Origin: Lachnospiraceae bacterium
Lineage (GTDB): Bacteria > Bacillota > Clostridia > Lachnospirales > Lachnospiraceae
Assembly: GCA_017462755.1 (NCBI GenBank)
Contig: JAFTQM010000041.1
Location: 1 to 64,000 of the forward strand
Direction of reading: 5' to 3'
Length of the DNA: 64,000 bases
Below are positions 8,501 to 16,498 of the stretch, piece by piece. How positions within the stretch are numbered: position 1 is the stretch's first letter; every line of letters begins with the position of its first letter. A model generated the notes under the pieces. That model was not told where the DNA came from. It saw only the letters and a list, made by a program, of their open reading frames with translations, and searched no databases. The translations under genes were made by a program, and so were the position numbers.

Positions 8501-8592
8501 TAATCAGCGTGCTGCTGACGCTGATTTCCGGTATCATTCCTTCGAGAAGTGCAGCAAAGAAGGACCCGGTAGTCGCATTAAGAACAGAATAG
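5572..8592 (+). CDS. MacB-type ABC exporter (ATPase fused to FtsX-like permease)
   Basis: This is a single 1006-residue ABC protein of MacB layout. The ATPase (about 1-225) has Walker A GPSGCGKTT, signature SGGQMQRVAIARAL and Walker B IILADEPTGALD, typical of the LolD/MacB class. A first membrane helix lies near 272-295. A very large extracytoplasmic region (about 300-865) follows, then three C-terminal helices (about 866-992) with the FtsX motif RTKEIGILRAIGA. The outer region contains a methionine-rich stretch (431-463, 13 Met of 33) and another near 700-740, which are unusual. MacB relatives in Gram-positives export or resist peptides; the substrate here is unknown. The start at 5572 has AGAAAGGA upstream and obeys the promoter position. 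Promoter and terminator flank it, so it is monocistronic. Confidence 0.9.
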   Translation: MLELKGIKKNYAEGSNEVRALKGIDLQFRKSDFVSILGPSGCGKTTMLNIIGGLDQYTEGDLVIDGRSTKDFKDRDWDAYRNHSIGFVFQSYNLIPHQTVLQNVEIALTLSGVSKKERKERAKEALRAVGLGDQFRKRPSEMSGGQMQRVAIARALVNNPDIILADEPTGALDTETSVQVMEILKEVAKDRLVIMVTHNPELAEQYSTRIIRMLDGEIKSDTAPLTAEEIEAFHKEDEETQKQKAGKKEKKPSMSFATAFGLSLKNLFTKKGRTTLTAFAGSIGIIGIALIFSVSNGMTTYINVLQEDTLASYPLTLEATTVDIGTLMQAFMGSSSEEKEAHDKDAVYSQSVMLEMFNSLNNIETTENDLKSFKAYLEQEAAKEDSELDNALNAVQYTYDFDLLVYTKGVDGSIVHSDTEKLLMDVISKNMGMNMASMMEMSENSTMGSMMMNSSSSMMGMGRLWNEMLSGRDGQLISPLLEKQYDVIYGSWPTQYNEIVLVVDENNEIDDLTLYALGLKTEEEVNGVFNAVMNGEIVDTEQQKWTYEEICDMDFRVILNADCYTYDENTGLYTDLRESEAGLRYLYDNGIDLKISGIIRPSEDATSAMLTGSIGYTKELTEYVVAKAQESAAIQAQLANPSVDILTGLPFNENTGSLTNAEKESEFRAYIESLDEAGKADAYVKIMSIPSAEELAAMVAQVMGTMTRADMEAAMSQAMSQQMGMDTEAVMEYVLAMTDEDLNQLFEQMIAEQVKVQIAEQVAAQLAAMSATQLAGALDMSMALYTTEQCATYYDEVLEFSSNTYEGNLSELGCVDLNDPATMNLYASSFENKDIIEDVIASYNASVEELKKINYTDYVGIMMSSVTSIINAITYVLVAFVAISLIVSSIMIGVITLISVQERTKEIGILRAIGASKKNVSSMFNAETVIIGFTSGLLGVVITVLLCIPINAVIQTLTGINNLRAFLPVDVGVTLVVISVLLTLISGIIPSRSAAKKDPVVALRTE

Positions 8593-8607
8593 TGAGTATG
8601 ATAAGAT

Positions 8608-8645
8608 GCATCCCCAAGCTGCGAAAGCAGCTCGGGGATGTTTTG
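8608..8645 (+). terminator. Rho-independent terminator after the ABC exporter
   Basis: GCATCCCCAAGCTGC (from 8608) pairs with GCAGCTCGGGGATG (to 8640) with one G-T wobble/mismatch and a GAAA-type loop, then TTTTG. Confidence 0.88.
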
Positions 8646-8703
8646 CATAAAAGGAGGTAGTCACTTTGTAATGCAGACTTTTTTCGTGTAAAAAAGAAAA
8701 GGT

Positions 8704-8732
8704 TTGACAGGCTTTGCAAAGAGTGCTATGAT
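8704..8732 (+). promoter_or_regulatory. Consensus sigma-A promoter of the sulfatase gene
   Basis: TTGACA (8704-8709), 17-base spacer, TATGAT (8727-8732). It lies about 40 bases before the start codon of the LTA-synthase-family gene, which has AGGAGG as ribosome site. Confidence 0.85.
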
Positions 8733-8770
8733 TTTCTGAGCTTAGAGAGAAAAAGCAGGAGGAAGTACAA

Positions 8771-11062
8771 ATGAGCGTTGGGAAAAAATGTGTGAAGGAG
8801 TGGAAAGAAATGCTGGTTCAAGCCGGTCTGATTTCACTCTTTTTTATATTGCTGGAGTTATTATTTCATTTTATGGAAGGGCTGGAGGTATCGGGAAGAA
8901 TCTGGTATCCGATTTTGTTCAGTATTCCGCTGGGCTTTTTAGTAACAGCGATTGCCTCGTTTTTTCCAAAGCCGGTAAATCAGATTTTGAGTACGATAGT
9001 GATGGTATTAGTGACGGTGTGGTTTTGTGTACAGCTATGCCATTCCGGTGTTTTCCGTACTTATATGGAGTTTTCCAAGGTCTTTAGCGGGGCAGATGTG
9101 GCGGAAAGCTTTGGAAATGAGATGAAGGATGCTATTATTGGAAAGCTTCCTAAGATTCTCTTGTTTGTAGTGCTTGCCGCAGGTTTTTCATTCCTGCTTT
9201 TTTGGAAGGTCAGACCGGAGAAAAAAAGTGTGCTTTCCTGTGGTATCGGTCTGCTGGCAGGAATACTGCTCCAGGGTGTTTGTTATGCGACACTCTTTGT
9301 AGAAGGACAGGGCGCGTATAGCCCGATTTCTATGTATCAGCAGTATCCGCCGATTTTGGATAATAATATACAGAATTTTGGTGTAATCGTTTCCTTGCGG
9401 CTGGATTTAAAAGGGATGTTTGCGGACGAGGAAGTGGCAGAGGGTGAAGATATTTTTGCGGAAAATGATATGTCATTATTGTTAGGAGAAATTATACCAA
9501 ATGAGACACCGACACCGGTACTGCCTTCGCCTGCGGAACCGTCATACACTGTGACTCCAAAACCAACGCAACAGCCGGAAGCAGTGCAGAATCCGGAAAC
9601 GACACAGCAGCCGGAGAATATACCGACTGAAGAACCACAGATGACAGAGACTCCTACGGCAATGCCGACCATAACGCCGACCCCGGAAGTGCAAAAAACG
9701 ACGAATACGCTTGATATTGATTTTGAAGCGTTATTGGCAGCGGAAGAAAACAATACCATCAAATCGGTTCACCGATATGTAAGCGCGCAGTCGGGAAGCC
9801 ATAAGAATGCATATACGGGGTATTTTGAGGGCTACAATCTGATTATGATTTGTGCAGAAAGCTTTACCTCCTATCTGATTAACGAGGAATTGACCCCTAC
9901 CCTGTATAAGATGTCGACGGAAGGCTTTGTGTTCGAGAATTTTTACGGAACCTTCAAGGCGGTTACGACCAATGGAGAATATGCGTTTTGTACCGGACTG
10001 ATGCCGAATACCGTAGGAAAAAACGATGATTTGAAGAAAAATTCCACCTTTCTGCTGTCGGCAGACAAATACTTACCGTATGCCATGGGAAATGTATTTC
10101 AGTCCCTCGGAGCAGACACCTTTGCATATCACGGCAACGATGGAAACTATTACGAACGACGGTTGACGCATCCGAATATGGGATATCATCTCTGTCGTTT
10201 TTGGAAGGAAAGCTATGTCGATGGAGTGTATTCGTCGGAAAATCCGTTGGTTTATACCACGCTGCGTCCGAATTCGGATGAGGAAACGGCGCAGCAGACG
10301 GTGGCAGATTATCTGAATAATAAGGATGAGAATGGGAAAGTAAAGCCGTTTCATGCGTATTATATGACCTATAGCGGACATCATCCATATTATGCATACA
10401 ACGATGAAGAGCATGTGAAGAGTCCGATGGTATTTGAAAATCGGGAAGTGGTAGATCCTTTGGATTGCTCGGAAGAGGTCAAGTCTTATATTGCGGCCAA
10501 TTTGGAGCTGGAAAATATGCTGACGGTTCTTTTGGAGTCGCTTAAGGAAGCCGGTTGTCTGGAAAATACCGTAATTGTGTTGACCGGAGACCATTATCCG
10601 TATGGCTTGACCGACCGACAGTTTAAGGAGCTGGTAGAGCTGAATGGATACAGTTTGGAAGCAGATTACGGAATGTATGAAAATTCCTTTATTTGCTATA
10701 ACGCAGGGATGAAGGAGCCGGTAACGGTGACTGCTCCGTGCTGCACGGTAGACATTGTTCCAACCTTATTGAATCTGTTTGGAGTGGAATATGATTCCAG
10801 ATTATTGGCGGGAACGGATGTGTTGGACCCGAATTCCTTTCACGTAGCAATGCTGTATAATCAAAGCTTTATTACTGATAAAATCAAATATAATACGGCG
10901 AACGGAAAAGTAAAATACATAGCGGATAAGGATACCGTGCCACAGGCGTATATAGATGCTTGTATTAACTATGTAAAAAATAAGTTTGAGATTTCGTTGC
11001 AGATTATCAGCAATGATTACTACCGGATTATTTATGATTCGCTCGAAACAAAGAACAAGTGA
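8771..11062 (+). CDS. LTA synthase family sulfatase (membrane phosphoglycerol transferase-like)
   Basis: This 763-residue membrane enzyme has about five N-terminal helices (to about 180), then an extracellular sulfatase-fold domain (about 330-720). Between them is a low-complexity Thr/Pro/Glu linker (about 240-310). The catalytic domain keeps sulfatase landmarks: YNLIMICAESF, T399 in VTTNGEY (equivalent to the nucleophile of the LtaS TSDxEF motif), FAYHGNDG, TGDHYPYG, and VDIVPTLLNLFG. It lies outside the membrane and probably transfers a phosphoglycerol-type group to lipid or glycan (family knowledge; exact substrate inferred). LtaS proper usually lacks such a long linker. It has its own promoter and AGGAGG site and is followed by the valS promoter. 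Confidence 0.88.
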   Translation: MSVGKKCVKEWKEMLVQAGLISLFFILLELLFHFMEGLEVSGRIWYPILFSIPLGFLVTAIASFFPKPVNQILSTIVMVLVTVWFCVQLCHSGVFRTYMEFSKVFSGADVAESFGNEMKDAIIGKLPKILLFVVLAAGFSFLLFWKVRPEKKSVLSCGIGLLAGILLQGVCYATLFVEGQGAYSPISMYQQYPPILDNNIQNFGVIVSLRLDLKGMFADEEVAEGEDIFAENDMSLLLGEIIPNETPTPVLPSPAEPSYTVTPKPTQQPEAVQNPETTQQPENIPTEEPQMTETPTAMPTITPTPEVQKTTNTLDIDFEALLAAEENNTIKSVHRYVSAQSGSHKNAYTGYFEGYNLIMICAESFTSYLINEELTPTLYKMSTEGFVFENFYGTFKAVTTNGEYAFCTGLMPNTVGKNDDLKKNSTFLLSADKYLPYAMGNVFQSLGADTFAYHGNDGNYYERRLTHPNMGYHLCRFWKESYVDGVYSSENPLVYTTLRPNSDEETAQQTVADYLNNKDENGKVKPFHAYYMTYSGHHPYYAYNDEEHVKSPMVFENREVVDPLDCSEEVKSYIAANLELENMLTVLLESLKEAGCLENTVIVLTGDHYPYGLTDRQFKELVELNGYSLEADYGMYENSFICYNAGMKEPVTVTAPCCTVDIVPTLLNLFGVEYDSRLLAGTDVLDPNSFHVAMLYNQSFITDKIKYNTANGKVKYIADKDTVPQAYIDACINYVKNKFEISLQIISNDYYRIIYDSLETKNK

Positions 11063-11079
11063 TTTTTGAAGCAAGGATA

Positions 11080-11107
11080 TTGACAAAGAAAACTTTTCTG
11101 CTATAAT
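11080..11107 (+). promoter_or_regulatory. Promoter of the valS T-box leader
   Basis: TTGACA (11080-11085), 16-base spacer, TATAAT (11102-11107) preceded by TGC (extended -10). Transcription would start near 11114, just before the T-box Stem I. Confidence 0.88.
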
Positions 11108-11119
11108 ACGATTTAACAA

Positions 11120-11409
11120 TGACAGACAAAAGCATCGACGAGGAGGAGTACATACTATTCCGGATGAACAGAGAGAAAGTGGTTGGTGAAAACTTTCGTG
11201 AAGGTAGTATGGAAGTAGCCTTTGAGCTTTGGACCGAACAGATGATTCTAAGTAGACTCCAACGGAGATTCCCACCGTTATCTAGGGAAGCGATATCGGA
11301 ATGGCAAGGACTATTCCCGTATTGTATTGAGTGCAGAAGTAGTTCTGAATTTAGGTGGTACCACGGACATGTTAGTTCGCCCTAAGCGTAAGCTTAGGGC
11401 GATTTTTTT
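11120..11409 (+). promoter_or_regulatory. T-box riboswitch with valine specifier, upstream of valS
   Basis: The T-box sequence AGGTGGTACCACGG is at 11353-11366. The terminator follows: TCGCCCTAAGC (11377-11387)/GCTTAGGGCGA (11392-11402) with a GTAA loop and a T run to 11409. Stem I is visible as CATACTA (11151-11157)/TAGTATG (11205-11211). It is followed by a candidate specifier GTA (Val) at 11215-11217, which matches the downstream ValRS. Uncharged tRNA-Val should stabilise the antiterminator and allow valS expression. An apparent open frame inside (11119-11385) is not a gene. Confidence 0.93.
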
Positions 11410-11493
11410 GCGTTTGAAGGTTTTCGGCGCTAAAAAGTCGCAAGCGAATGTTTGTCTGGAATTGAAAAATAATTTTTTCAAGGAGGTATCCAT

Positions 11494-13866
11494 ATGGATA
11501 AGAAGTACGATTTTACGAAGACAGAGAAAGAATTGGAACAGCTGTGGGCGAAGCAGCAGATTTACAAGTATCAGAACGGCAGGGAGCGAAAAATATTCTC
11601 GATTGATACGCCGCCGCCAACGGTAAGCGGAAGGCTGCATATCGGGCATGTATTTTCCTACACACAGGCAGAGATGATTGCGAGATTTAAGAGAATGCAG
11701 GGCTATGATGTATTTTATCCGTTTGGCTTTGATGATAATGGTCTGCCGACGGAGCGTCTGGTAGAAAAGGATGAGAAGATACGGGCGAATGCACTGCTAA
11801 GAAGTGAATTTCGTGCTAAGTGCATGAGTACAATCGAGAAATATGAGAGCGAATTTAAGGACTTGTGGAAACGGCTTGGCTTTAGCGTAGACTGGGATTT
11901 GCAATACCAGACGATATCGGATTTGTCACAGCGTATCTCACAGAAATCCTTTTTGGAGTTAGCCAAGTCGGGCAAGGCGTACATGAAGGAATCTCCGGTG
12001 CTTTGGTGTACAGAGTGTCAGACCTCCATTGCGCAGGCAGAACTGGAATCAAAGGAATGCGAAACGACCTTTAATTATCTGAACTTTGCTACACCGCTCG
12101 GCAAGCTGCTGATAGCGACGACGAGACCGGAGCTGTTAGCCGGTTGTGTATGTATCTTTGTTCATCCGGAGGATGCCAGATACAAGGACTATGTAGGGCA
12201 GATGGCGCAGGTTCCGTTGTATGATTTTGAAATTCCTATTCTGACGGATGAAGCAGTTTCGATGGAGAAGGGGACCGGAGCGGTAATGTGCGCCACCTTT
12301 GGCGATTCTGCGGATACCCTGTGGTATCAGGAGCATAAGCTGCCGTACAAAAAGGTAATTTTGCCGGATGGAACGATTGCAGAGGATATCGGTTTTATCG
12401 GCGGGATGCGAATCAAGAAAGCCAGAGAGCATATCATCGGACTTCTGAAGGAGAAGGGGCTGCTTGTAAAGCAGGAAACGATGACGCATATGGTTGCGAT
12501 TCATGAGCGTTGCGGCAATGATGTAGAGTTTATTCCTTCGAAGCAATGGTATATTGATGTATTGACCGAAAAGGAACGTTTTCTTGCAGCAGCGGATGAA
12601 ATCAACTGGCACCCGGAGCATATGAAGAACCGTTATAAGATATGGGTAGAAAATCTCAAATGGGATTGGTGTATTTCCAGACAACGGTATTTCGGAGTTC
12701 CGTTTCCGGTTTGGTATTGCAAGGATTGTAAGCAGCCGATGTTTGCAGATGAGGAGCAACTGCCGGTAAATCCGCTGGAAGCAAAGCCGCTTCACGCGTG
12801 TACCTGTGGCTGTAACGAATTCACTCCGGAGGAGGCAGTGTTTGATACCTGGGCGACTTCCTCGGTAACGCCGTTCATCAATGCCAGATATGGTGAGCCG
12901 GATGACAGGGCGAAGGAGCTGCTGCCGATGGGCATGCGTTGTCAGGCACATGAGATTATTCGAACCTGGGCATTTTATTCCATCGTAAAAAGCCTCTATC
13001 ATACAGGGCAGATTCCGTGGAAGGATATCATGATTAGTGGTTTCGTATTAGCAAAGCCGGGCGAGAAGATTAGCAAATCGAAGAATAACGGTTCGAATTC
13101 ACCGATGGCATTGATAGAAACGCATTCTGCCGATGCGATTCGTTATTGGGCAGCAAATAGCAAGCTCGGAACCGATACCTTCTTTATCGAGGAGGAATTA
13201 AAGATTTCCAAACGGTTTATCAATAAGTTGTATAATGCTGCGAAATTTGCTATTATGCAGTTAGAGGATTTTGTGTTGCCGGAGCAGTACGACGAAGCGG
13301 AGCTGCTGCCAATTGACCGGTGGATTTTAGAGAGAGTAAATGAGACCACGAAAAAGGCTATAAGTTTGCTGGAGGATTATGAAATCGGTCAGGCGAGACA
13401 TGAGATTGATAATTTGTTCTGGAAAGACTTCTGTGATTATTATATCGAGATTGCGAAGGAACGCCTTTACCAGCCGGAAAAGCATGGTGCAAAGGAGCGT
13501 TACTCCGGGCAGATTGCGGTATATTACAGCTTACTTGGTATCTTAAAGCTGTATGCTATTTATACGCCTTATGTAACGGAGTATATCTATCAGGACTTTT
13601 ATACAAGGTTTGAAAAGGAAGCCTCTTTGCATCAGACCATCTGGGAAACGAAGCCGGAGAATACGATTTATATCGAATTTGGTGAGCATTTAAAGGACAT
13701 CATTGCAGAGGTACGCAAAAATAAAACAGAAAAGCAAATGTCAATGAAGGATACCATTCCGGAGCTGATTATCACCTGTCCGAAGCGGTTCCGCGATTTT
13801 TACCGGAAGTCGGAGAAGGATATCAAGGCTTGTACCGGCGCGGAAAAGGTGATTATAAGAAATTAG
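11494..13866 (+). CDS. valS: Valyl-tRNA synthetase, archaeal/Rickettsia-type
   Basis: This 790-residue class I synthetase charges tRNA-Val. The HIGH motif appears as RLHIGH in TPPPTVSGRLHIGH, the editing domain has TTRPELL, and KMSKS appears as KISKS. FGFDDNGLPTERLVEK and RQRYFGVPFPVWYC are hallmarks of the archaeal-type ValRS also found in Rickettsia. The usual bacterial form has a TDHAGIATQ-like segment at this place. A small zinc ribbon (CKDC and CTCGC) sits near 410-445. The usual bacterial C-terminal coiled coil is absent, explaining the short length. AAGGAGG precedes the start. It is controlled by the T-box. It may be a transferred or second ValRS copy; whether a bacterial-type valS exists elsewhere cannot be seen here. 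Confidence 0.93.
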   Translation: MDKKYDFTKTEKELEQLWAKQQIYKYQNGRERKIFSIDTPPPTVSGRLHIGHVFSYTQAEMIARFKRMQGYDVFYPFGFDDNGLPTERLVEKDEKIRANALLRSEFRAKCMSTIEKYESEFKDLWKRLGFSVDWDLQYQTISDLSQRISQKSFLELAKSGKAYMKESPVLWCTECQTSIAQAELESKECETTFNYLNFATPLGKLLIATTRPELLAGCVCIFVHPEDARYKDYVGQMAQVPLYDFEIPILTDEAVSMEKGTGAVMCATFGDSADTLWYQEHKLPYKKVILPDGTIAEDIGFIGGMRIKKAREHIIGLLKEKGLLVKQETMTHMVAIHERCGNDVEFIPSKQWYIDVLTEKERFLAAADEINWHPEHMKNRYKIWVENLKWDWCISRQRYFGVPFPVWYCKDCKQPMFADEEQLPVNPLEAKPLHACTCGCNEFTPEEAVFDTWATSSVTPFINARYGEPDDRAKELLPMGMRCQAHEIIRTWAFYSIVKSLYHTGQIPWKDIMISGFVLAKPGEKISKSKNNGSNSPMALIETHSADAIRYWAANSKLGTDTFFIEEELKISKRFINKLYNAAKFAIMQLEDFVLPEQYDEAELLPIDRWILERVNETTKKAISLLEDYEIGQARHEIDNLFWKDFCDYYIEIAKERLYQPEKHGAKERYSGQIAVYYSLLGILKLYAIYTPYVTEYIYQDFYTRFEKEASLHQTIWETKPENTIYIEFGEHLKDIIAEVRKNKTEKQMSMKDTIPELIITCPKRFRDFYRKSEKDIKACTGAEKVIIRN

Positions 13867-13897
13867 AAGAAAGAGGAACAAATAACAGGAGGCAGAT

Positions 13898-14836
13898 ATG
13901 ATTCTAAGTGTAAGCCGCAGAACCGATATTCCGAGCTACTATTCGGAATGGTTTTTGAATCGAATCAAAGAGGGCTTTTTATATGTGCGGAATCCGATGA
14001 ATCCGCATCAGATTAGTAAAGTTAGTCTGTCTCCTGATGTAGTGGACTGCATCGTGTTCTGGACGAAAAACCCGGAGCCGATGCTAGACCGCTTAGAGGA
14101 ATTGGCGGCGTATGATTATTATTTTCAGTTTACGCTGACCGGCTACGGTAGGGATATCGAGTGCAATGTGCCGCATAAGCGGGAACGGATGATACCGGTG
14201 TTTCAGAGACTATCGAAGGAAATCGGTACGGCGCGTGTGGTCTGGCGGTATGACCCGATTCTGTTCAATCGGAAATACACGCCGGAATATCATGTAAAAG
14301 CATTTGCGCAGATTGCCGGTGAATTACGTGGATATACGGAAAGCTGCGTCATCAGCTTTGTGGATACTTACCGAAAAAATGTGAAGCAGATGCAGGAGCT
14401 GGGTGTGTACGAATTGCCACCGGAGGAGCTGCGTGCATTTGCCAAGGAATTGAGTCGCATTGCTACAGCAAATGGAATGATGATAGCCACCTGCGCGGAA
14501 CAAGCAGACCTCACAGATTGCGGAATCCGGCACAGCAGCTGTATTGACAAGGAGCGAATTGAGCGAATCATCGGCTGTGAGCTAAAGATAGCAAAGGATA
14601 AGAACCAGCGGACGGAGTGTGGCTGTGTGGAGAGTATCGAGGTCGGCACCTACAATACCTGCCGGAACGGATGCAGGTATTGCTACGCAAATCATAGTGA
14701 GGAGAGCATAAATAAGAGCTGCGCTTTGTATGATTCGCGTTCGCCTCTGCTGTGCGGTGCGGTAACAGAGGCAGACCGGATTACGGAGCGAAAATGTGAG
14801 TCGCAAAAGGAGAGTCAGCTGCGGTTTTGGAATTGA
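13898..14836 (+). CDS. DUF1848 family protein with cysteine cluster
   Basis: This 312-residue protein begins with MILSVSRRTDIPSYYSEWF and contains IVFWTKNPEPM and VVWRYDPILF, all characteristic of DUF1848. Near the C-terminus GTYNTCRNGCRYCYAN gives a CxxxCxxC arrangement, probably binding an iron-sulfur cluster as in radical SAM-like proteins. Its biochemical role is not established. The start at 13898 follows AGGAGG. It lies 31 bases after valS and may be read through from it. A further ordinary gene (GNAT) follows after 60 bases. Confidence 0.88.
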   Translation: MILSVSRRTDIPSYYSEWFLNRIKEGFLYVRNPMNPHQISKVSLSPDVVDCIVFWTKNPEPMLDRLEELAAYDYYFQFTLTGYGRDIECNVPHKRERMIPVFQRLSKEIGTARVVWRYDPILFNRKYTPEYHVKAFAQIAGELRGYTESCVISFVDTYRKNVKQMQELGVYELPPEELRAFAKELSRIATANGMMIATCAEQADLTDCGIRHSSCIDKERIERIIGCELKIAKDKNQRTECGCVESIEVGTYNTCRNGCRYCYANHSEESINKSCALYDSRSPLLCGAVTEADRITERKCESQKESQLRFWN

Positions 14837-14896
14837 GATTAAGCGTTTGATGGTGGAGTATTATAACAGTAAGAAAGTTGAAAATGGAGGGGACTT

Positions 14897-15334
14897 ATGA
14901 TTCGTGAAATAAAAGAAAATGACTTGCAGGGGCTGCTGACCCTGTATATGCAGCTACATGATAATCCGATGCCGGAGAATACGCTAAAGCTGCAGGAATT
15001 GTGGAAAAGTATTTTAGAGGATAGGAATCATCATATTATTGTAGCGGAAGAGGACGGGAAAATCGTTTCCTCCTGTGTTTGTGTAATTATTCCGAATTTG
15101 ACGCATGGACAGCAACCATATGCATTTGTGGAAAATGTGATTACGGATGAAGCGTATCGTGGAAAAGGTCTGGCAACGGCATGTCTGAATTATGCGAAGG
15201 AGCTTGCGAAGAAGGAGAATTGCTACAAGCTGATGCTGTTGACCGGTTCGAAAAAAGAGAGCACGCTGCAGTTTTATGAAAATGCCGGATATAACCGGAA
15301 GGACAAGACGGCGTTTATACAGTGGATAGAATGA
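14897..15334 (+). CDS. GNAT family N-acetyltransferase
   Basis: This 145-residue single-domain GNAT has the acetyl-CoA loop in AYRGKGLATACL (motif A, R/Q-x-x-G-x-G/A), preceded by the strand FVENVITDE and followed by YENAGYNRKD (motif B). Substrate cannot be told; such proteins acetylate amines on small molecules or protein ends. GGAGGGG lies just before the ATG. It is followed at 54 bases by a second, frameshifted GNAT gene, so two paralogous acetyltransferases are side by side. Confidence 0.88.
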   Translation: MIREIKENDLQGLLTLYMQLHDNPMPENTLKLQELWKSILEDRNHHIIVAEEDGKIVSSCVCVIIPNLTHGQQPYAFVENVITDEAYRGKGLATACLNYAKELAKKENCYKLMLLTGSKKESTLQFYENAGYNRKDKTAFIQWIE

Positions 15335-15387
15335 GCAAAAATGTTTTATAAATGTATGAGAAAATATTAGAGAAAGGCAAGAATTTC

Positions 15388-15555
15388 ATGGGATACAGAC
15401 AGGCAACGGTATCAGATATATTAGCAATTTATAATCTGGTGCAGGAAACAGTAAAAACGATTTATCCGAACTATTATTTGCAGGAAATCGTAGATTTTTT
15501 TGTGATTACCATAGTGTGGCAGCGATTACAGAGGATGTGCAAAAAGGACAGGTAG
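15388..15555 (+). pseudogene. N-terminal fragment of a tandem-GNAT gene broken by a frameshift
   Basis: ATG at 15388 with AGAAAGG upstream starts a GNAT N-terminus (YRQATVSDILAIYNLVQET) that runs to EIVDFF and then loses sense after a run of seven Ts (15495-15501), ending at 15555. Adding one T there would continue as EIVDFFCDYHSVAAITED, joining the downstream frame exactly. The two frames are thus one gene with a one-base loss in a homopolymer. It could be a real mutation, slippage-based phase variation, or a sequencing error. Confidence 0.7.
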
Positions 15556-16358
15556 GTGTGCTGGTACAGGAGGATAAAATCATCGGTACAGGCAGCTTTG
15601 TAGAAAATAATATTACCAGAGTATATGTAGCACCGGAGCATCAGGGAAAGGGCTATGGGACAAGGCTGGTAAAGGAATTAGAAAAGGTAATCGGAAAACG
15701 ATATGCCACGGTTTGCTTGGAGGCATCCCTGCCGGCAGCGCATTTGTACGAAACCTTGGGATATCGGACGGTAAGGCATGAGAGGTGTACGGTAGAGCAT
15801 GATATTCCGTTTGTGTGGGAGGTCATGGAGAAGCGCTTGAGCGGAACGAAGGCTTGTGGTGCAACCCAGGATTGCAAGGAATCGGTACATCCGGAAGCAG
15901 GCTATCAATATAAAAAAGCAGGTCTTGAAGATATCGACGAGCTGGTACCTACCCGCATTACGGTTTTGCGTGCGGCGAATAGATTATCCGCAGAGGTGGA
16001 TATGTCGCAGGTAGAGCAGGAATCGCGCGCATATTATGAGAAAGCACTGGCAGATGGCACTCATACAGCTTATCTGGTGTATGATGGAGAGAGATTTATC
16101 GGAGCCGGAGGCGTGAGCATTTATCAGGTCATGCCGACCTATCACAATCCGAGTGGGAAAAAGGCGTATATCATGAACATGTACACGGCACCGGAGTATC
16201 GCAGGAAGGGCATTGCGATGAAAACGCTGGATTTGCTGGTAAAGGAAGCGCAGGAACGAGGCATTTCACAAATTTCGTTAGAGGCGACCGAGGCAGGCAG
16301 ACCGCTGTATGAAAAGTACGGATTTGTGAAAATGGAAGATGAGATGGAATTGAGGTAA
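15516..16358 (+). CDS. Tandem GNAT acetyltransferase, 5' end displaced by frameshift
   Basis: This frame (280 residues from GTG 15516) holds the rest of the first GNAT domain (RVYVAPEHQGKGYGTRL, HLYETLGYRTV) and a complete second GNAT domain (about 110-280; MYTAPEYRRKGIAMKTL, LYEKYGFVKMED). The first 40-odd residues are encoded in another frame at 15388-15500. The GTG start has no convincing ribosome site, supporting the view that the original start was 15388. The second domain alone could still be active if expressed. Substrate unknown. Neighbours are another GNAT upstream and the rubredoxin-flavin reductase downstream. Confidence 0.75.
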   Translation: MAAITEDVQKGQVGVLVQEDKIIGTGSFVENNITRVYVAPEHQGKGYGTRLVKELEKVIGKRYATVCLEASLPAAHLYETLGYRTVRHERCTVEHDIPFVWEVMEKRLSGTKACGATQDCKESVHPEAGYQYKKAGLEDIDELVPTRITVLRAANRLSAEVDMSQVEQESRAYYEKALADGTHTAYLVYDGERFIGAGGVSIYQVMPTYHNPSGKKAYIMNMYTAPEYRRKGIAMKTLDLLVKEAQERGISQISLEATEAGRPLYEKYGFVKMEDEMELR

Positions 16359-16498
16359 TGTTTTGAAAAGTTTTTATGCAGTACATATGTATGAATCAAT
16401 CTATTTTGAAAGATACTGTTCATAAAAAGAGTTTATTTTGCAAACTCTAGGAAAATCAAGTGTATAGAAGCAGAAATTGCTTAGAATGGAGGAAATTA

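Noticed and set aside
11119..11385. Open frame of 88 residues before valS
   Set aside because: It lies entirely in the T-box leader RNA and crosses its conserved T-box element.
12136..13002. Long reading frame opposite valS (288 residues)
   Set aside because: Antisense shadow of a clear ValRS gene; the translation is Arg/Leu/His-rich without domains or a ribosome site.
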